Below, one piece after another: positions 44,270 through 52,102 of a DNA stretch of 64,000 nucleotides. Source of the DNA: DASUBN01 sp036000105. Lineage in GTDB: Bacteria; Pseudomonadota; Gammaproteobacteria; Natronospirales; REEB76. The notes below the pieces were generated by a model that was given only the letters and a program-made list of their open reading frames with translations, did no database searches and was not told the origin of the DNA. Within the stretch, counting starts at the first letter, position 1. The number at the start of each line of letters is the position of its first letter. Location: contig DASYGE010000012.1 of NCBI GenBank assembly GCA_036000105.1, forward strand, positions 186,001 to 250,000. The letters run 5' to 3'. The position numbers were made by a program, and so were the translations under genes.

Positions 44270-45679
44270 TCAGCCTCCCGGAGCGGGCGGAGGCGTCGAA
44301 GGGACGAATGATCCCGTGGCGCCGGGGAACTCCACCGGACTCTCGAAGCCATCCGCCGAGACGCTGGACACCCCGAAGAAGTAATCGTCGATACTCACGT
44401 CCTTCAGAGCATATGCCTCCACATCACCCGCGAAGCGCGACTTGCTCCACTGGGGATCGGTGGTGGGACGCCAGTGCACGCTGAACCCGGCCGCATCTGC
44501 GCCCGGTGACTTCCACTTGAATAGCGTGTCCACGCCTCCCGATAGCCCGGGCGCCGGGTCAGAGGCGATATCGAAATCCACGGGTGGAGCCGGTGCCCAG
44601 GCCATGGCGGCCAAGGTCACGGCATTCATGGCCGTGACCTTGGCCAAGTAATCGAAATCCACCCCCGAGAGCACGTCGCCATAATGGATGCCGTTCTCTG
44701 CCCGCACGTCCTGGTGCTGGTGGGTGAAGTCCTCGTTAGCTTCCGTGACCCGCACCGCAGGATAGCCGAGGGCGTTGAAAGCCGTCTGGTCGCCGCCACG
44801 GCCGTAACGGTCCGTGCGGTAGACCATCTTCACGTGCCAGTTGGGCACGTATTTCTCGCTCAACACCTGCATGTAGCGTGCCACGTTGCGCGAAGGTGAG
44901 TCCAGTTCCCCGCCGTGGTAACGCCGATACGCCGCCTCCTTCGGGGTCTCGAGGGCGCGGGTGCCCTCCGAGAACACGCGCACCGAGGTGTTATCCACGA
45001 TGCCGTTCTGGCCGTGGCTGTTACCCATGATGTCGTTGTTGAGGTCCGCCTCCACATACCAGTGATGCTCCAGAGCGTAGCGGGCGATCACCTGGCCACC
45101 GTACAGCCCTTCCTCCTCGCCGGAATCCACGCTGTACACGACGGTGGCGCGGAACTTGTACTTGCTGAGCACCCGCACTGTCTCGATCACGGCCGAAGTG
45201 CCGGAGCCATCGTCGTCAGCACCGGGAGCATCCTTGGTCGCATCCATGGCGTCACTGTTGCGGGAGTCCACGTGGCCGGTGATCACCACGTAACGATCCG
45301 GATCGGTGGTGCCCTTCTGGATGGCCACCACGTCCATCACCTCGGTCCCCTCCTTGGGCATGCGCTCGCCCTTGAACACCAGGGAGGGGGTGATGATCTC
45401 CAGGCAGCCACCGCAGTCCTTGGATATCTGCTCGAAGCGGGCCTTCACCCAGCGCTCTGCCGCACCGATGCCGCGGGTGTCGGACTTGGTGTCCGACAGG
45501 GTCTGGCGGGTGCCGAAGCCCACGAGCTTGGTGTCGGTGGCCTCGAGCTCCGCCGGGCTCACGGCGGCAGCGATGTCATAGAGTGCCGGCTGTTCCCGGG
45601 GCGGCGGCAGGGGCCCGGCGGCGAGGGCCGCGACGCTCACGAAGAACGAGGACAGGATCAGCAGGGCTCGCGTGGCCAT
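44270..45679 (-). CDS. Secreted M28-family zinc peptidase
   Basis: A 469-residue exported peptidase with a signal peptide (about 1-22). Zinc ligands: TGHVDSRNSDAM (His/Asp), GADDDGSGTSAVIE (Asp), DSGEEEGLYGG (Glu pair), EADLNNDIMGN (Asp), and a C-terminal His in DFTHQHQD. A fibronectin-III-like tail (about 370-465) ends in a proline-rich stretch. It does not resemble the M28/PA peptidase at 35187 outside the core. The ATG at 45679 has CGGAG upstream. Its stop is one base from the convergent acetyl-CoA hydrolase gene. Confidence 0.92.
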   Translation of the reverse strand: MATRALLILSSFFVSVAALAAGPLPPPREQPALYDIAAAVSPAELEATDTKLVGFGTRQTLSDTKSDTRGIGAAERWVKARFEQISKDCGGCLEIITPSLVFKGERMPKEGTEVMDVVAIQKGTTDPDRYVVITGHVDSRNSDAMDATKDAPGADDDGSGTSAVIETVRVLSKYKFRATVVYSVDSGEEEGLYGGQVIARYALEHHWYVEADLNNDIMGNSHGQNGIVDNTSVRVFSEGTRALETPKEAAYRRYHGGELDSPSRNVARYMQVLSEKYVPNWHVKMVYRTDRYGRGGDQTAFNALGYPAVRVTEANEDFTHQHQDVRAENGIHYGDVLSGVDFDYLAKVTAMNAVTLAAMAWAPAPPVDFDIASDPAPGLSGGVDTLFKWKSPGADAAGFSVHWRPTTDPQWSKSRFAGDVEAYALKDVSIDDYFFGVSSVSADGFESPVEFPGATGSFVPSTPPPAPGG

Positions 45680-45849
45680 GGTTACGCTCCGGGTGACGGG
45701 GGGGGTTGAAGGCCTGACTTGAAGAGGCCCAAGATTGTTCCACAGCCCAGCCCCCGCGGGATATGTGGCCTGGCCGACAGAGTGGAGTGGCATGCAACCC
45801 CTGGGCCGTGACCGGCATCCAAGGAGGAGTGGAGGACTGTCTCGCGAGC

Positions 45850-45890
45850 TTGAAATAGTCCTCTCAAGTGTTATACTAAGATAATACAGT
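45850..45890 (+). promoter_or_regulatory. Promoter of the DUF4097 gene with a GntR/YtrA-like operator
   Basis: TTGAAA (45850-45855) and TATACT (45872-45877) are separated by 16 bases. AGTGTT-N12-TACAGT (45867-45890) overlaps the -10 in the same register as the operator of the envelope operon at 19803-19826; the 25 bases from AGTGT onward match at 18 positions. Control by the GntR protein encoded at 18813 is inferred. Confidence 0.65.
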
Positions 45891-45895
45891 AGCAC

Positions 45896-45913
45896 GCCCT
45901 GCCAGGGCTTTTT
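45896..45913 (+). terminator. Terminator-like hairpin in the leader of the DUF4097 gene
   Basis: GCCCT-GCC-AGGGC followed by five T lies between the promoter and the ATG at 45931, only about a dozen bases after the expected transcription start. It could attenuate transcription or simply fold the leader. The ribosome site GAGGAG lies after it. Confidence 0.4.
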
Positions 45914-45930
45914 GACCAGAGGAGCTGACC

Positions 45931-47145
45931 ATGACCCCCCGTAACTGCTTCCTGCACGCGGCCCTGGCCGCCCTTGCGCTCAGCCTGGCCGGCCCCGCGC
46001 TGGCTTCCCAGCCCTATACCAAGGCCGACACCTACAAGAACCCCGCCATCAAGGCCGGCGGCCAGGTCAGCCTCCTCAACCTGGCGGGCAGGATCACCGT
46101 GGTGCCCGCCGCCGACGGGGTGCTCAGCATAGACAGCAGCATCGTGGCTGCCGGCAGCTCCGACCAGGACGCCCAGGCGCTGGCCGGCAAGATCAAGCTG
46201 GAGATCACCGCCAACGGCAATGAGGTCACCGCCGTGGCCCATTACCCGCTGGACGAGTACACCCACTATTTCTACTCCCGCGGCAACACCGTGTTCGGCA
46301 TGAGCAACACCAGCACCAACTATGAAGGCGAGCGGGTGCAGATCAGCGACGGTACCTTCGGCTCCGGCGCCAACCTGCATGTGGATTTCACCGTGCATGT
46401 GCCGAAAGGCGTGAGCCTGGAAGTCGATAATAAGGTGGGCGTGATCGAAGCCAACGGCGTGACCGCCCCCCTCTCCCTCAAGAGCGGCTCGGGTGACATC
46501 AAGGGCGACGGCAACAGCGGCCAGCTAGAAGCCCACACCGGCAGCGGCGACATCATCTTGAGCAACCACGACGGCGCGCTGGACGTGGAGACAGGTTCAG
46601 GTGACGTGAAGATAGACCAGGTGAAACACGGCAACACCAAGGCGGAGAGCGGCTCCGGCGACCTGAAGCTGAATAACCTCAGCGGCATCCTCGAGGCCGA
46701 GACCGGTTCAGGCGACGTGATCGTGCGTGACTTCACCGGCAGCGGCATGGACCTCAAGACCGGCTCTGGCGGCATCAACGTCGATAACGCCGTCGGCTCC
46801 CTCAAGGCGGGCGCCGGCTCCGGCGACATCACGGTCACCAACTACAAGGCCGGCGACGCGGTGGAATGCAGCACCGGCAGCGGCAGCGTCGGTATAGACG
46901 GCGACCTGGGTGCGGTGGTGCGGCTCACGGCCAACAGCGGCAGCGGCGACATAGTGGTGCACACCTCCAGCGTACCCTCGCTGCACATCAGCGCCACCTC
47001 CGATTCCGGTGACGTGAACGTGGACCTGCCGGGGATGCAGAACGTCTCCGCCCACTCCCATTCCATCCGCGCCGACGTGAATGGCGCCAAGGGCTCCGCC
47101 GAACTGGAAGCAGGCAGCGGCGACGTGACCTTCACCAAGCACTGA
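45931..47145 (+). CDS. Secreted DUF4097-family beta-solenoid protein with GSGD repeats
   Basis: A 404-residue exported protein. The signal peptide (about 1-25) is followed by about 120 residues of non-repetitive strand-rich sequence, then about ten turns, each 18-24 residues long, centred on G-S-G-D (KSGSGDI, HTGSGDI, ETGSGDV, ESGSGDL, ETGSGDV, KTGSGGI and so on). This is the DUF4097 putative-adhesin pattern and fits a regular beta-solenoid. The same repeat principle with other turn motifs is seen in the three proteins of the 15-19.8 kb operon, and the promoters match. Confidence 0.88.
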   Translation: MTPRNCFLHAALAALALSLAGPALASQPYTKADTYKNPAIKAGGQVSLLNLAGRITVVPAADGVLSIDSSIVAAGSSDQDAQALAGKIKLEITANGNEVTAVAHYPLDEYTHYFYSRGNTVFGMSNTSTNYEGERVQISDGTFGSGANLHVDFTVHVPKGVSLEVDNKVGVIEANGVTAPLSLKSGSGDIKGDGNSGQLEAHTGSGDIILSNHDGALDVETGSGDVKIDQVKHGNTKAESGSGDLKLNNLSGILEAETGSGDVIVRDFTGSGMDLKTGSGGINVDNAVGSLKAGAGSGDITVTNYKAGDAVECSTGSGSVGIDGDLGAVVRLTANSGSGDIVVHTSSVPSLHISATSDSGDVNVDLPGMQNVSAHSHSIRADVNGAKGSAELEAGSGDVTFTKH

Positions 47146-47169
47146 GTTCATCCACCAGCCGAGACTTTA

Positions 47170-47194
47170 GGCCGGCTTTAAGCCGGCCTTTTTT
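47170..47194 (+). terminator. Rho-independent terminator after the DUF4097 gene
   Basis: GGCCGGC / GCCGGCC stem around TTTAA (extendable inward), followed by six T. Confidence 0.9.
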
Positions 47195-47201
47195 AACAAC
47201 A

Positions 47202-47300
47202 GGGTTCGAAGCACAGCTTCGAACGGGTGTACAGGGATGTATACCCTGGGCCGCTAGCGGAGCGGGACGCGTAGCGCGGCGGTTGTTATCCCTACAACAG
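47202..47300 (+). repeat. Intergenic structured repeat, copy B
   Basis: Starts with hairpin GTTCGAAG-CACAG-CTTCGAAC (47204-47224), then GGGTGTAC-AGGGAT-GTATACCC (47225-47246), then a conserved tail (CGGAGCG, GCGTAGCG), and a further small stem GTTGT / ACAAC (47282-47298) whose loop holds the complement of AGGGAT. About 80 bases align with copy C at 49988-50068 on the opposite strand, with paired changes in both stems. Confidence 0.75.
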
Positions 47301-47388
47301 GGCGCCCGTGAGCGACGGTACAACAGTGCTTGAAGCGCCGTAGAGCAGCGTAGTTGACTCAGACAGATGTTTGCCAGAAATTGGGGGT

Positions 47389-48069
47389 ATGGCATACGAT
47401 CTCTACATCGGCACCGCGGAAGCCCGCGCCCTGCAGAAGAAGCTGAGCGCCGAGATCATCCTGCGGGATGAACTCGGCGAGGTGCGGCGCGTGGCGGGCA
47501 CCGATTGTGCCTTCAAGGACGGCGGCCGACTGACCCGCGCCGTGGTGGCGGTCTTGAGTTTTCCGGGACTCGAGTTGATCGAGCACAGCGTGGCGGAGCG
47601 CCCCACGGATTTCCCCTATATCCCCGGCCTCCTCTCCTTCCGGGAAGTGCCGACGCTCCTCGAGGCCTTCGCCGGACTCAGACAGGCTCCCGACCTCCTG
47701 CTCTGCGACGGCCAGGGTTATGCCCACCCACGCCGCTTCGGCATCGCCTGCCACCTCGGGCTCGCCACCGGCATCCCCAGCATCGGCGTCGCCAAGTCGC
47801 GCCTCATCGGCACGCACCGGGAACCTGCGGAAGCCGCCGGCAGCCAGATGCCTCTCATAGATAAGGGCGAGACCATCGGTACGGTGCTGAGGACCAAGGA
47901 CGGCATCAACCCTCTATATATCTCCAGCGGCCACCGCGTAAGTCCAGTCACGGCAGTGGACTGGGTACTGGCCTGCTGCCGCGGATACCGTCTGCCGGAG
48001 ACGACCCGCTGGGCAGACGGCCTCGCGGGCGACCCCGCTTTCAAACTGAAAGCGCGACGAATCAGGTAA
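47389..48069 (+). CDS. nfi: Endonuclease V (deoxyinosine 3' endonuclease)
   Basis: A 226-residue repair nuclease. VAGTDCAFKDGGR (catalytic Asp region), YIPGLLSFREVPTLLEAF, LLLCDGQGYAHPRRFGIACHLG (second Asp) and GIPSIGVAKSRLIG are the family blocks. It nicks DNA next to deaminated adenine. The ATG at 47389 is chosen because GGGGG precedes it and the protein then starts like homologues; the longer frame uses TTG inside the gap. Confidence 0.93.
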   Translation: MAYDLYIGTAEARALQKKLSAEIILRDELGEVRRVAGTDCAFKDGGRLTRAVVAVLSFPGLELIEHSVAERPTDFPYIPGLLSFREVPTLLEAFAGLRQAPDLLLCDGQGYAHPRRFGIACHLGLATGIPSIGVAKSRLIGTHREPAEAAGSQMPLIDKGETIGTVLRTKDGINPLYISSGHRVSPVTAVDWVLACCRGYRLPETTRWADGLAGDPAFKLKARRIR

Positions 48070-48098
48070 CATGACCGCATCCTCAAGGCGATGCACTC

Positions 48099-49979
48099 AT
48101 GTCCGGCGACATCCGTTTCATCCTCGACTTCGACAGCACCCTGGTGCGGGTCGAGACCCTGGAGCTGATGGCGGACCTGGTCCCGGACGGCGCCAAGACC
48201 CGCGCGCGTATCCGTGAGATAACCGACGCCGCCATGGACGGGCGCATGGATTTCCGCGTCGCCCTGGAAGAACGCCTGAAGATCCTGCATTTCCATCGCG
48301 ACCTCCTGCCCAAGCTCGTGGCACGCCTGCAGGAGGAAGTGAGCCCCTCTTTCCTGCGTAACCGCGCCTTCCTCGCCGCCCACGCAGACCGCATCTATGT
48401 GGTGACCAGCGGTTTCCGGGAGGTGGTGGAACCGGTCATCAAGAGCCTGGGATTGAAGCCCAATAACCTGCACGCCAACACCCTGCGTTTCGATGCGGAA
48501 GGCTATGTGGCGGGCTGTGACTGGCATAACCCGCTCACGGCGGACGGCGGCAAACCGAAAGTGGTGGCCGCCCTCAAGCTCCCGGGTGAAGTGGTGGTGG
48601 TGGGCGATGGCTGGAGCGACTACGAGATATTCAAAGCCGGCGCCGCTCAACGTTTCTACGCCTACACCGAGAACCTGCGCCGGGAGGAAGTGCTGAAACA
48701 CGCGGAGCGGGTAGCACCGAGCTTCGACGAAGTGCTCTACGACTGCGGCTTCAAGGGCGCGGTCTCCTACCCCAAGAATCGCCTCAAGGTGCTGCTGCTG
48801 GAGAACATCCATCCGGAAGCGGTGGCGGCTTTCGAACGGGAGGGTTACGCGGTGGAGACCATGGCCGGCAGCCCCGGCGAAGCGGAGCTGGCCGAGCGCA
48901 TGAAGGACGTAGCCATCCTAGGCATACGCTCCAAGACCCAGCTGAGCGAGACGGCGCTGGGCTCCGCCAAGCGGCTGCTGGCGGTGGGCGCCTTCTGCAT
49001 AGGCACGAACCAGATAGACCTCGGCGCCTGCGAGCGCCGCGGTGTCGCGGTGTTCAACGCGCCTTTCAGCAACACCCGCTCGGTGGTGGAACTGGCCTTG
49101 GCCGAGATCATCATGCTCATGCGCGGCATCCCGGAGAAGATCCGCCTCATGGACCGGGGCCGGTGGGACAAGTCCGCCAAGGGTGCCCAGGAAGTGCGCG
49201 GCAAGCGCTTAGGCATCGTCGGCTACGGCAACATCGGCATGCAGCTCTCGGTGCTGGCGGAATCCATCGGCATGCAGGTGAGCTTCTACGACGTGACCGA
49301 GCGCCTGGCCTTGGGCACCGTGCGCAAATGCACGAGCCTCGCGGAACTGCTGGAGACCTCCGACGCCGTGACGGTGCACGTGGACGGCCGCAAGGAGAAC
49401 AAAGATCTCATCGGCACGGCTGAATTCGCCCGCATGAAGCAGGGCGCGGTGTTCCTCAACTTGAGCCGCGGCCACGTGGTGGACCTCACGGCCCTGGCGG
49501 CGCATCTGAAGTCCGGGCATCTCGCCGGCGCGGCCGTGGATGTGTTCCCGGATGAACCCCACGGCAACGGCGAAGCCTTCGCCCATCCCCTGCGCGATCT
49601 CCCCCAGGTAATCCTCACGCCCCACATCGGCGGCAGCACCCAGGAAGCCCAACACGACATCGGCCGCTTCGTGAGCGGCCGCATCATCGACTATGTGAAC
49701 ACCGGCAGCACGGAGAACAGCGTCAACTTCCCGGCCATCCGCCTGCCGCCCCAGGCCCGTGCCCATCGGCTCATCCACCTGCACGAGAACGTGCCCGGCA
49801 TCCTGGCGCGCATCAATCAGGCGCTCGCGAACCACGGCGCCAACATCCTGGGACAGTACCTCAAGACCCAGGAGAGCATCGGTTATGTGATCACCGACAT
49901 CGAGGGCAGCTATTCCGAAGCGCTGCTGGAAGAGATCAGAGAGATCCCGCATACACTGCGGTTCCGGGTCCTATACTAA
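48099..49979 (+). CDS. Phosphoserine phosphatase-phosphoglycerate dehydrogenase fusion
   Basis: A 626-residue bifunctional protein. Residues 1-215 are a HAD-type SerB-like phosphatase: ILDFDSTLVRVETLELMADL (nucleophile Asp10, acid Asp12), VVTSGFREVVEPVI and VVVGDGWSDYEIF. From about 227 it is a D-3-phosphoglycerate dehydrogenase: IGTNQIDLGACERRGVAVFN, LGIVGYGNIGMQL (NAD loop), LNLSRGHVVDLTAL, TPHIGGSTQEAQ (catalytic His), and a C-terminal ACT domain (HENVPGILARINQALA) for serine feedback. It joins the first and last steps of serine synthesis; SerC is not nearby. HAD hydrolysis of phosphoserine is likely but not proven by sequence. Confidence 0.92.
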   Translation: MSGDIRFILDFDSTLVRVETLELMADLVPDGAKTRARIREITDAAMDGRMDFRVALEERLKILHFHRDLLPKLVARLQEEVSPSFLRNRAFLAAHADRIYVVTSGFREVVEPVIKSLGLKPNNLHANTLRFDAEGYVAGCDWHNPLTADGGKPKVVAALKLPGEVVVVGDGWSDYEIFKAGAAQRFYAYTENLRREEVLKHAERVAPSFDEVLYDCGFKGAVSYPKNRLKVLLLENIHPEAVAAFEREGYAVETMAGSPGEAELAERMKDVAILGIRSKTQLSETALGSAKRLLAVGAFCIGTNQIDLGACERRGVAVFNAPFSNTRSVVELALAEIIMLMRGIPEKIRLMDRGRWDKSAKGAQEVRGKRLGIVGYGNIGMQLSVLAESIGMQVSFYDVTERLALGTVRKCTSLAELLETSDAVTVHVDGRKENKDLIGTAEFARMKQGAVFLNLSRGHVVDLTALAAHLKSGHLAGAAVDVFPDEPHGNGEAFAHPLRDLPQVILTPHIGGSTQEAQHDIGRFVSGRIIDYVNTGSTENSVNFPAIRLPPQARAHRLIHLHENVPGILARINQALANHGANILGQYLKTQESIGYVITDIEGSYSEALLEEIREIPHTLRFRVLY

Positions 49980-49987
49980 GTGCTAAG

Positions 49988-50068
49988 GGCCGCTTCGCTA
50001 CGCATCCAGCTCCGCTCGCGGTCCGGGGCGTATATCCTTATACGCCCGTTCGCGACATGTCGCGAACC
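49988..50068 (-). repeat. Intergenic structured repeat, copy C (minus orientation)
   Basis: Read on the minus strand: perfect palindrome GTTCGCGACATGTCGCGAAC (50048-50067), hairpin GGGCGTAT-AAGGAT-ATACGCCC (50026-50047), then CGAGCGGAGC and GCGTAGCG. Same order as copy B; the stems differ by compensating changes. It lies exactly between the serA stop and a second, diverged serA 3' end. Confidence 0.75.
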
Positions 50069-50101
50069 CCCCACACCCTGAAGTTCCGCGTGCTGTACTG
50101 A
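50069..50101 (+). pseudogene. Remnant of a second serA 3' end
   Basis: Eleven codons read P-H-T-L-K-F-R-V-L-Y-stop. The intact gene ends P-H-T-L-R-F-R-V-L-Y-stop at 49947-49979. The two copies agree at 24 of 33 bases, and all differences but those in one codon are synonymous, so this is homology, not a recent duplication. There is no start or other part of the gene. The remnant ends three bases before the next gene. Confidence 0.7.
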
Positions 50102-50104
50102 GCT

Positions 50105-50608
50105 ATGGAATCCGTCACCGTACGCGCCTTCGAACCGGCTGAATGGCAGGCGTTCAAGACCATGCGTCTCGCGGCACTCAAAGACGTGCCGGGAGCCTAT
50201 TCAGGTACCTATGAGGACTCCTTGAAGCGCAGCGACGATGCCTGGCGTAGCCTCGTGCGCGGGCCGAACCATCAGATATTCGGCTTGTTCGAAGGCACGC
50301 GACTCATCGGCATCACCGGTGTCTTCGCATCGGATGAAGACCACAGCGGCGGGACCGCGGCCCTCATGATGTCTTATATCTTGCCGGAGTACCGCAAGCG
50401 CGGCTTGTCCCGCTTGCTCTATGACGCGAGGCTCGCCTGGGCACGCACACGGCCCCAGTTCAAGCTGGTCACTGTCTCGGTGCGGGAATCCAACGCGGCT
50501 TCACGCAAAGCCAACCAGCGTTTCGGTTTCGTGATAACGGAGACCCAGCGCCGGGTCCGGCGCGATGGGGTGAGCGAAGACGAGATCTTCTACGAGTTGA
50601 AGCTCTAG
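50105..50608 (+). CDS. GNAT-family N-acetyltransferase
   Basis: A 167-residue acetyltransferase: VRAFEPAEWQAFKTMRLAAL at the N-terminus, IFGLFEGTRLIGITGVF, the acetyl-CoA pyrophosphate loop YILPEYRKRGLSRLLYDARL, and the closing VTVSVRESNAASRKANQRFGFV. The acceptor is unknown. It starts three bases after the relict serA stop, so it was probably once coupled to serA translation. Confidence 0.9.
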   Translation: MESVTVRAFEPAEWQAFKTMRLAALKDVPGAYSGTYEDSLKRSDDAWRSLVRGPNHQIFGLFEGTRLIGITGVFASDEDHSGGTAALMMSYILPEYRKRGLSRLLYDARLAWARTRPQFKLVTVSVRESNAASRKANQRFGFVITETQRRVRRDGVSEDEIFYELKL

Positions 50609-51577
50609 TCAGCCCGGGGCTTCGCTGGGCGTCACGCTCACGGAGATGCGCTGGGTACGGCGTAATGCTTCCAGTAGCGCGGGCTCATCCACGGGTATCT
50701 CGCCCAGCACCCGTTGCAGATCGGAGATGTCCCGCACCGGCCGTCCGGCGAGTGCCAGGATGATGTCACCGCTGCGTAACCCCGCCTGCTCCGCCGCACC
50801 ACCCTTCACCGTGTGGACGATCTCCACGCCGCGTTCCGTGGCGAGATCCAGATGCCGCACCAGCCGCCGGTCTAGCGGCCGTTCACGTCCGCCGATGCCC
50901 AGATAACCGCGCAACACCCGGCCGCGGGTGAGGAGCTGGGTCAGCACCCAACGGGCCGTGTTCACGGGGATGGCGAAGCCTAGGTTCTGGGCGCTGGCGA
51001 TGATGGCGGTGTTGATGCCGGCCACCTGGCCGTGGGAATCCAAGAGCGCGCCGCCGGAGTTGCCCGGGTTCAGCGGCGCGGTGTGCTGGATCACGCCTTC
51101 TATCAAGCGGCCGTTGCGGGAATCGAGCGATCGGCCCAAGGCACTCACCACACCGGTGGAGACGCTGGAGGCAAACCCCAAGGGATTGCCGATGGCGATG
51201 GCGAGCTGGCCCACCTGCAGGCGGCTGGAATCCCCCAGCTCCGCATAGGGCAGGCCGCTGCCCCGGGCGCGCAGCACCGCGAGGTCCGTGGCCGGGTCCC
51301 GGCCTACCAACTCCGCCGCCGTCTCCGTGCCATCGGTGAAACTCACCGTCAGAGACTCGGCCTTCTCCACCACATGGTTGTTGGTCAGCAAATAACCATC
51401 CGGTGCCACCATGACGCCGGAGCCCGCACCGCGCCGGCCGCGGGCGTCCCCGGCGGCGATGTTCACCACCGCGCCGCCTACCTCAGACACCACGGCCACC
51501 ACCGCGTGCGAGTAGGCGTCCAGCAGATCGGCATCTGCGGGCGGCTCAGGGTCGGGGGGCAGGAAGAGGTCGTCCAT
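50609..51577 (-). CDS. Trypsin-like serine protease with PDZ domain (DegP/HtrA family)
   Basis: A 322-residue S1C protease. Catalytic triad: His in LLTNNHVVEKAE, Asp in DPATDLAVLRARG, Ser in HTAPLNPGNSGGALLD; a PDZ domain (about 225-315) has GGAAEQAGLRSGDIILAL. Unlike DegP or DegS, no signal peptide or membrane helix precedes the catalytic domain (the N-terminus is acidic, MDDLFLPPDPEPPADADL), so it may be cytosolic. It ends one base from the convergent GNAT gene. Confidence 0.92.
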   Translation of the reverse strand: MDDLFLPPDPEPPADADLLDAYSHAVVAVVSEVGGAVVNIAAGDARGRRGAGSGVMVAPDGYLLTNNHVVEKAESLTVSFTDGTETAAELVGRDPATDLAVLRARGSGLPYAELGDSSRLQVGQLAIAIGNPLGFASSVSTGVVSALGRSLDSRNGRLIEGVIQHTAPLNPGNSGGALLDSHGQVAGINTAIIASAQNLGFAIPVNTARWVLTQLLTRGRVLRGYLGIGGRERPLDRRLVRHLDLATERGVEIVHTVKGGAAEQAGLRSGDIILALAGRPVRDISDLQRVLGEIPVDEPALLEALRRTQRISVSVTPSEAPG

Positions 51578-51663
51578 AAGTGCTCCAGCCAGTGTAGATT
51601 GGGTCCTGCAGGGGTGGTTTCAAGATGCGGCGTGGGGACGTCGCGCCTCAAAGGGAGGCCAGC

Positions 51664-52074
51664 ATGAACCCGGTCTGGTACGTAGTCGCTGTAGTGGTCG
51701 CGACCTTCGCCACGTCCTTGACGGACTGGTATTTCATGGGCGTGCTTTTCCATGACAAATACCTGACACACCCGGAGATCTGGCGCAGCAGCCCGGGTGA
51801 CCATAAGGCCGAACGCCTCGCCATCGCCCTCTCCACGCTGGTAGGTCTCTTCAGCTGCGCCATATTCATCCACCTGTGCCAGCATCTGAATCTACTCGAT
51901 TGGCACCCGGTCATCGCTTTCGCCTTGGGTAGCTGGCTCGCCGTGGCGTTGCCGCTCATCCTCACCAATGCACTTTTCATAAAGCTGCATCCGCTGAACA
52001 CCCTGGCCATGGCCCTGGGCTGGCTGGTACGCCTGCTGATCTCCGCCGTCTCGGCCCATCTCTTCCTCGGCTGA
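51664..52074 (+). CDS. Four-helix membrane protein (DUF1761-like)
   Basis: A 136-residue protein with four membrane helices, opening WYVVAVVVATFATSLTDWYFMG and containing KAERLAIALSTLVGLF. The length, helix spacing and short N-terminus resemble DUF1761, but the match is by eye. The internal ATG at 51664 has GGGAGG eight bases upstream and begins the first helix directly. murB follows 28 bases later. Confidence 0.65.
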   Translation: MNPVWYVVAVVVATFATSLTDWYFMGVLFHDKYLTHPEIWRSSPGDHKAERLAIALSTLVGLFSCAIFIHLCQHLNLLDWHPVIAFALGSWLAVALPLILTNALFIKLHPLNTLAMALGWLVRLLISAVSAHLFLG

Positions 52075-52102
52075 CACGGCGCTCAGGTAGAATCGCGCCT
52101 GC

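Noticed and set aside
46480..47130. Tandem DNA repeat or CRISPR-like array in the DUF4097 gene
   Set aside because: The periodicity is at the protein level (GSGD turns) with variable codons and spacing, not identical DNA repeats with unique spacers.
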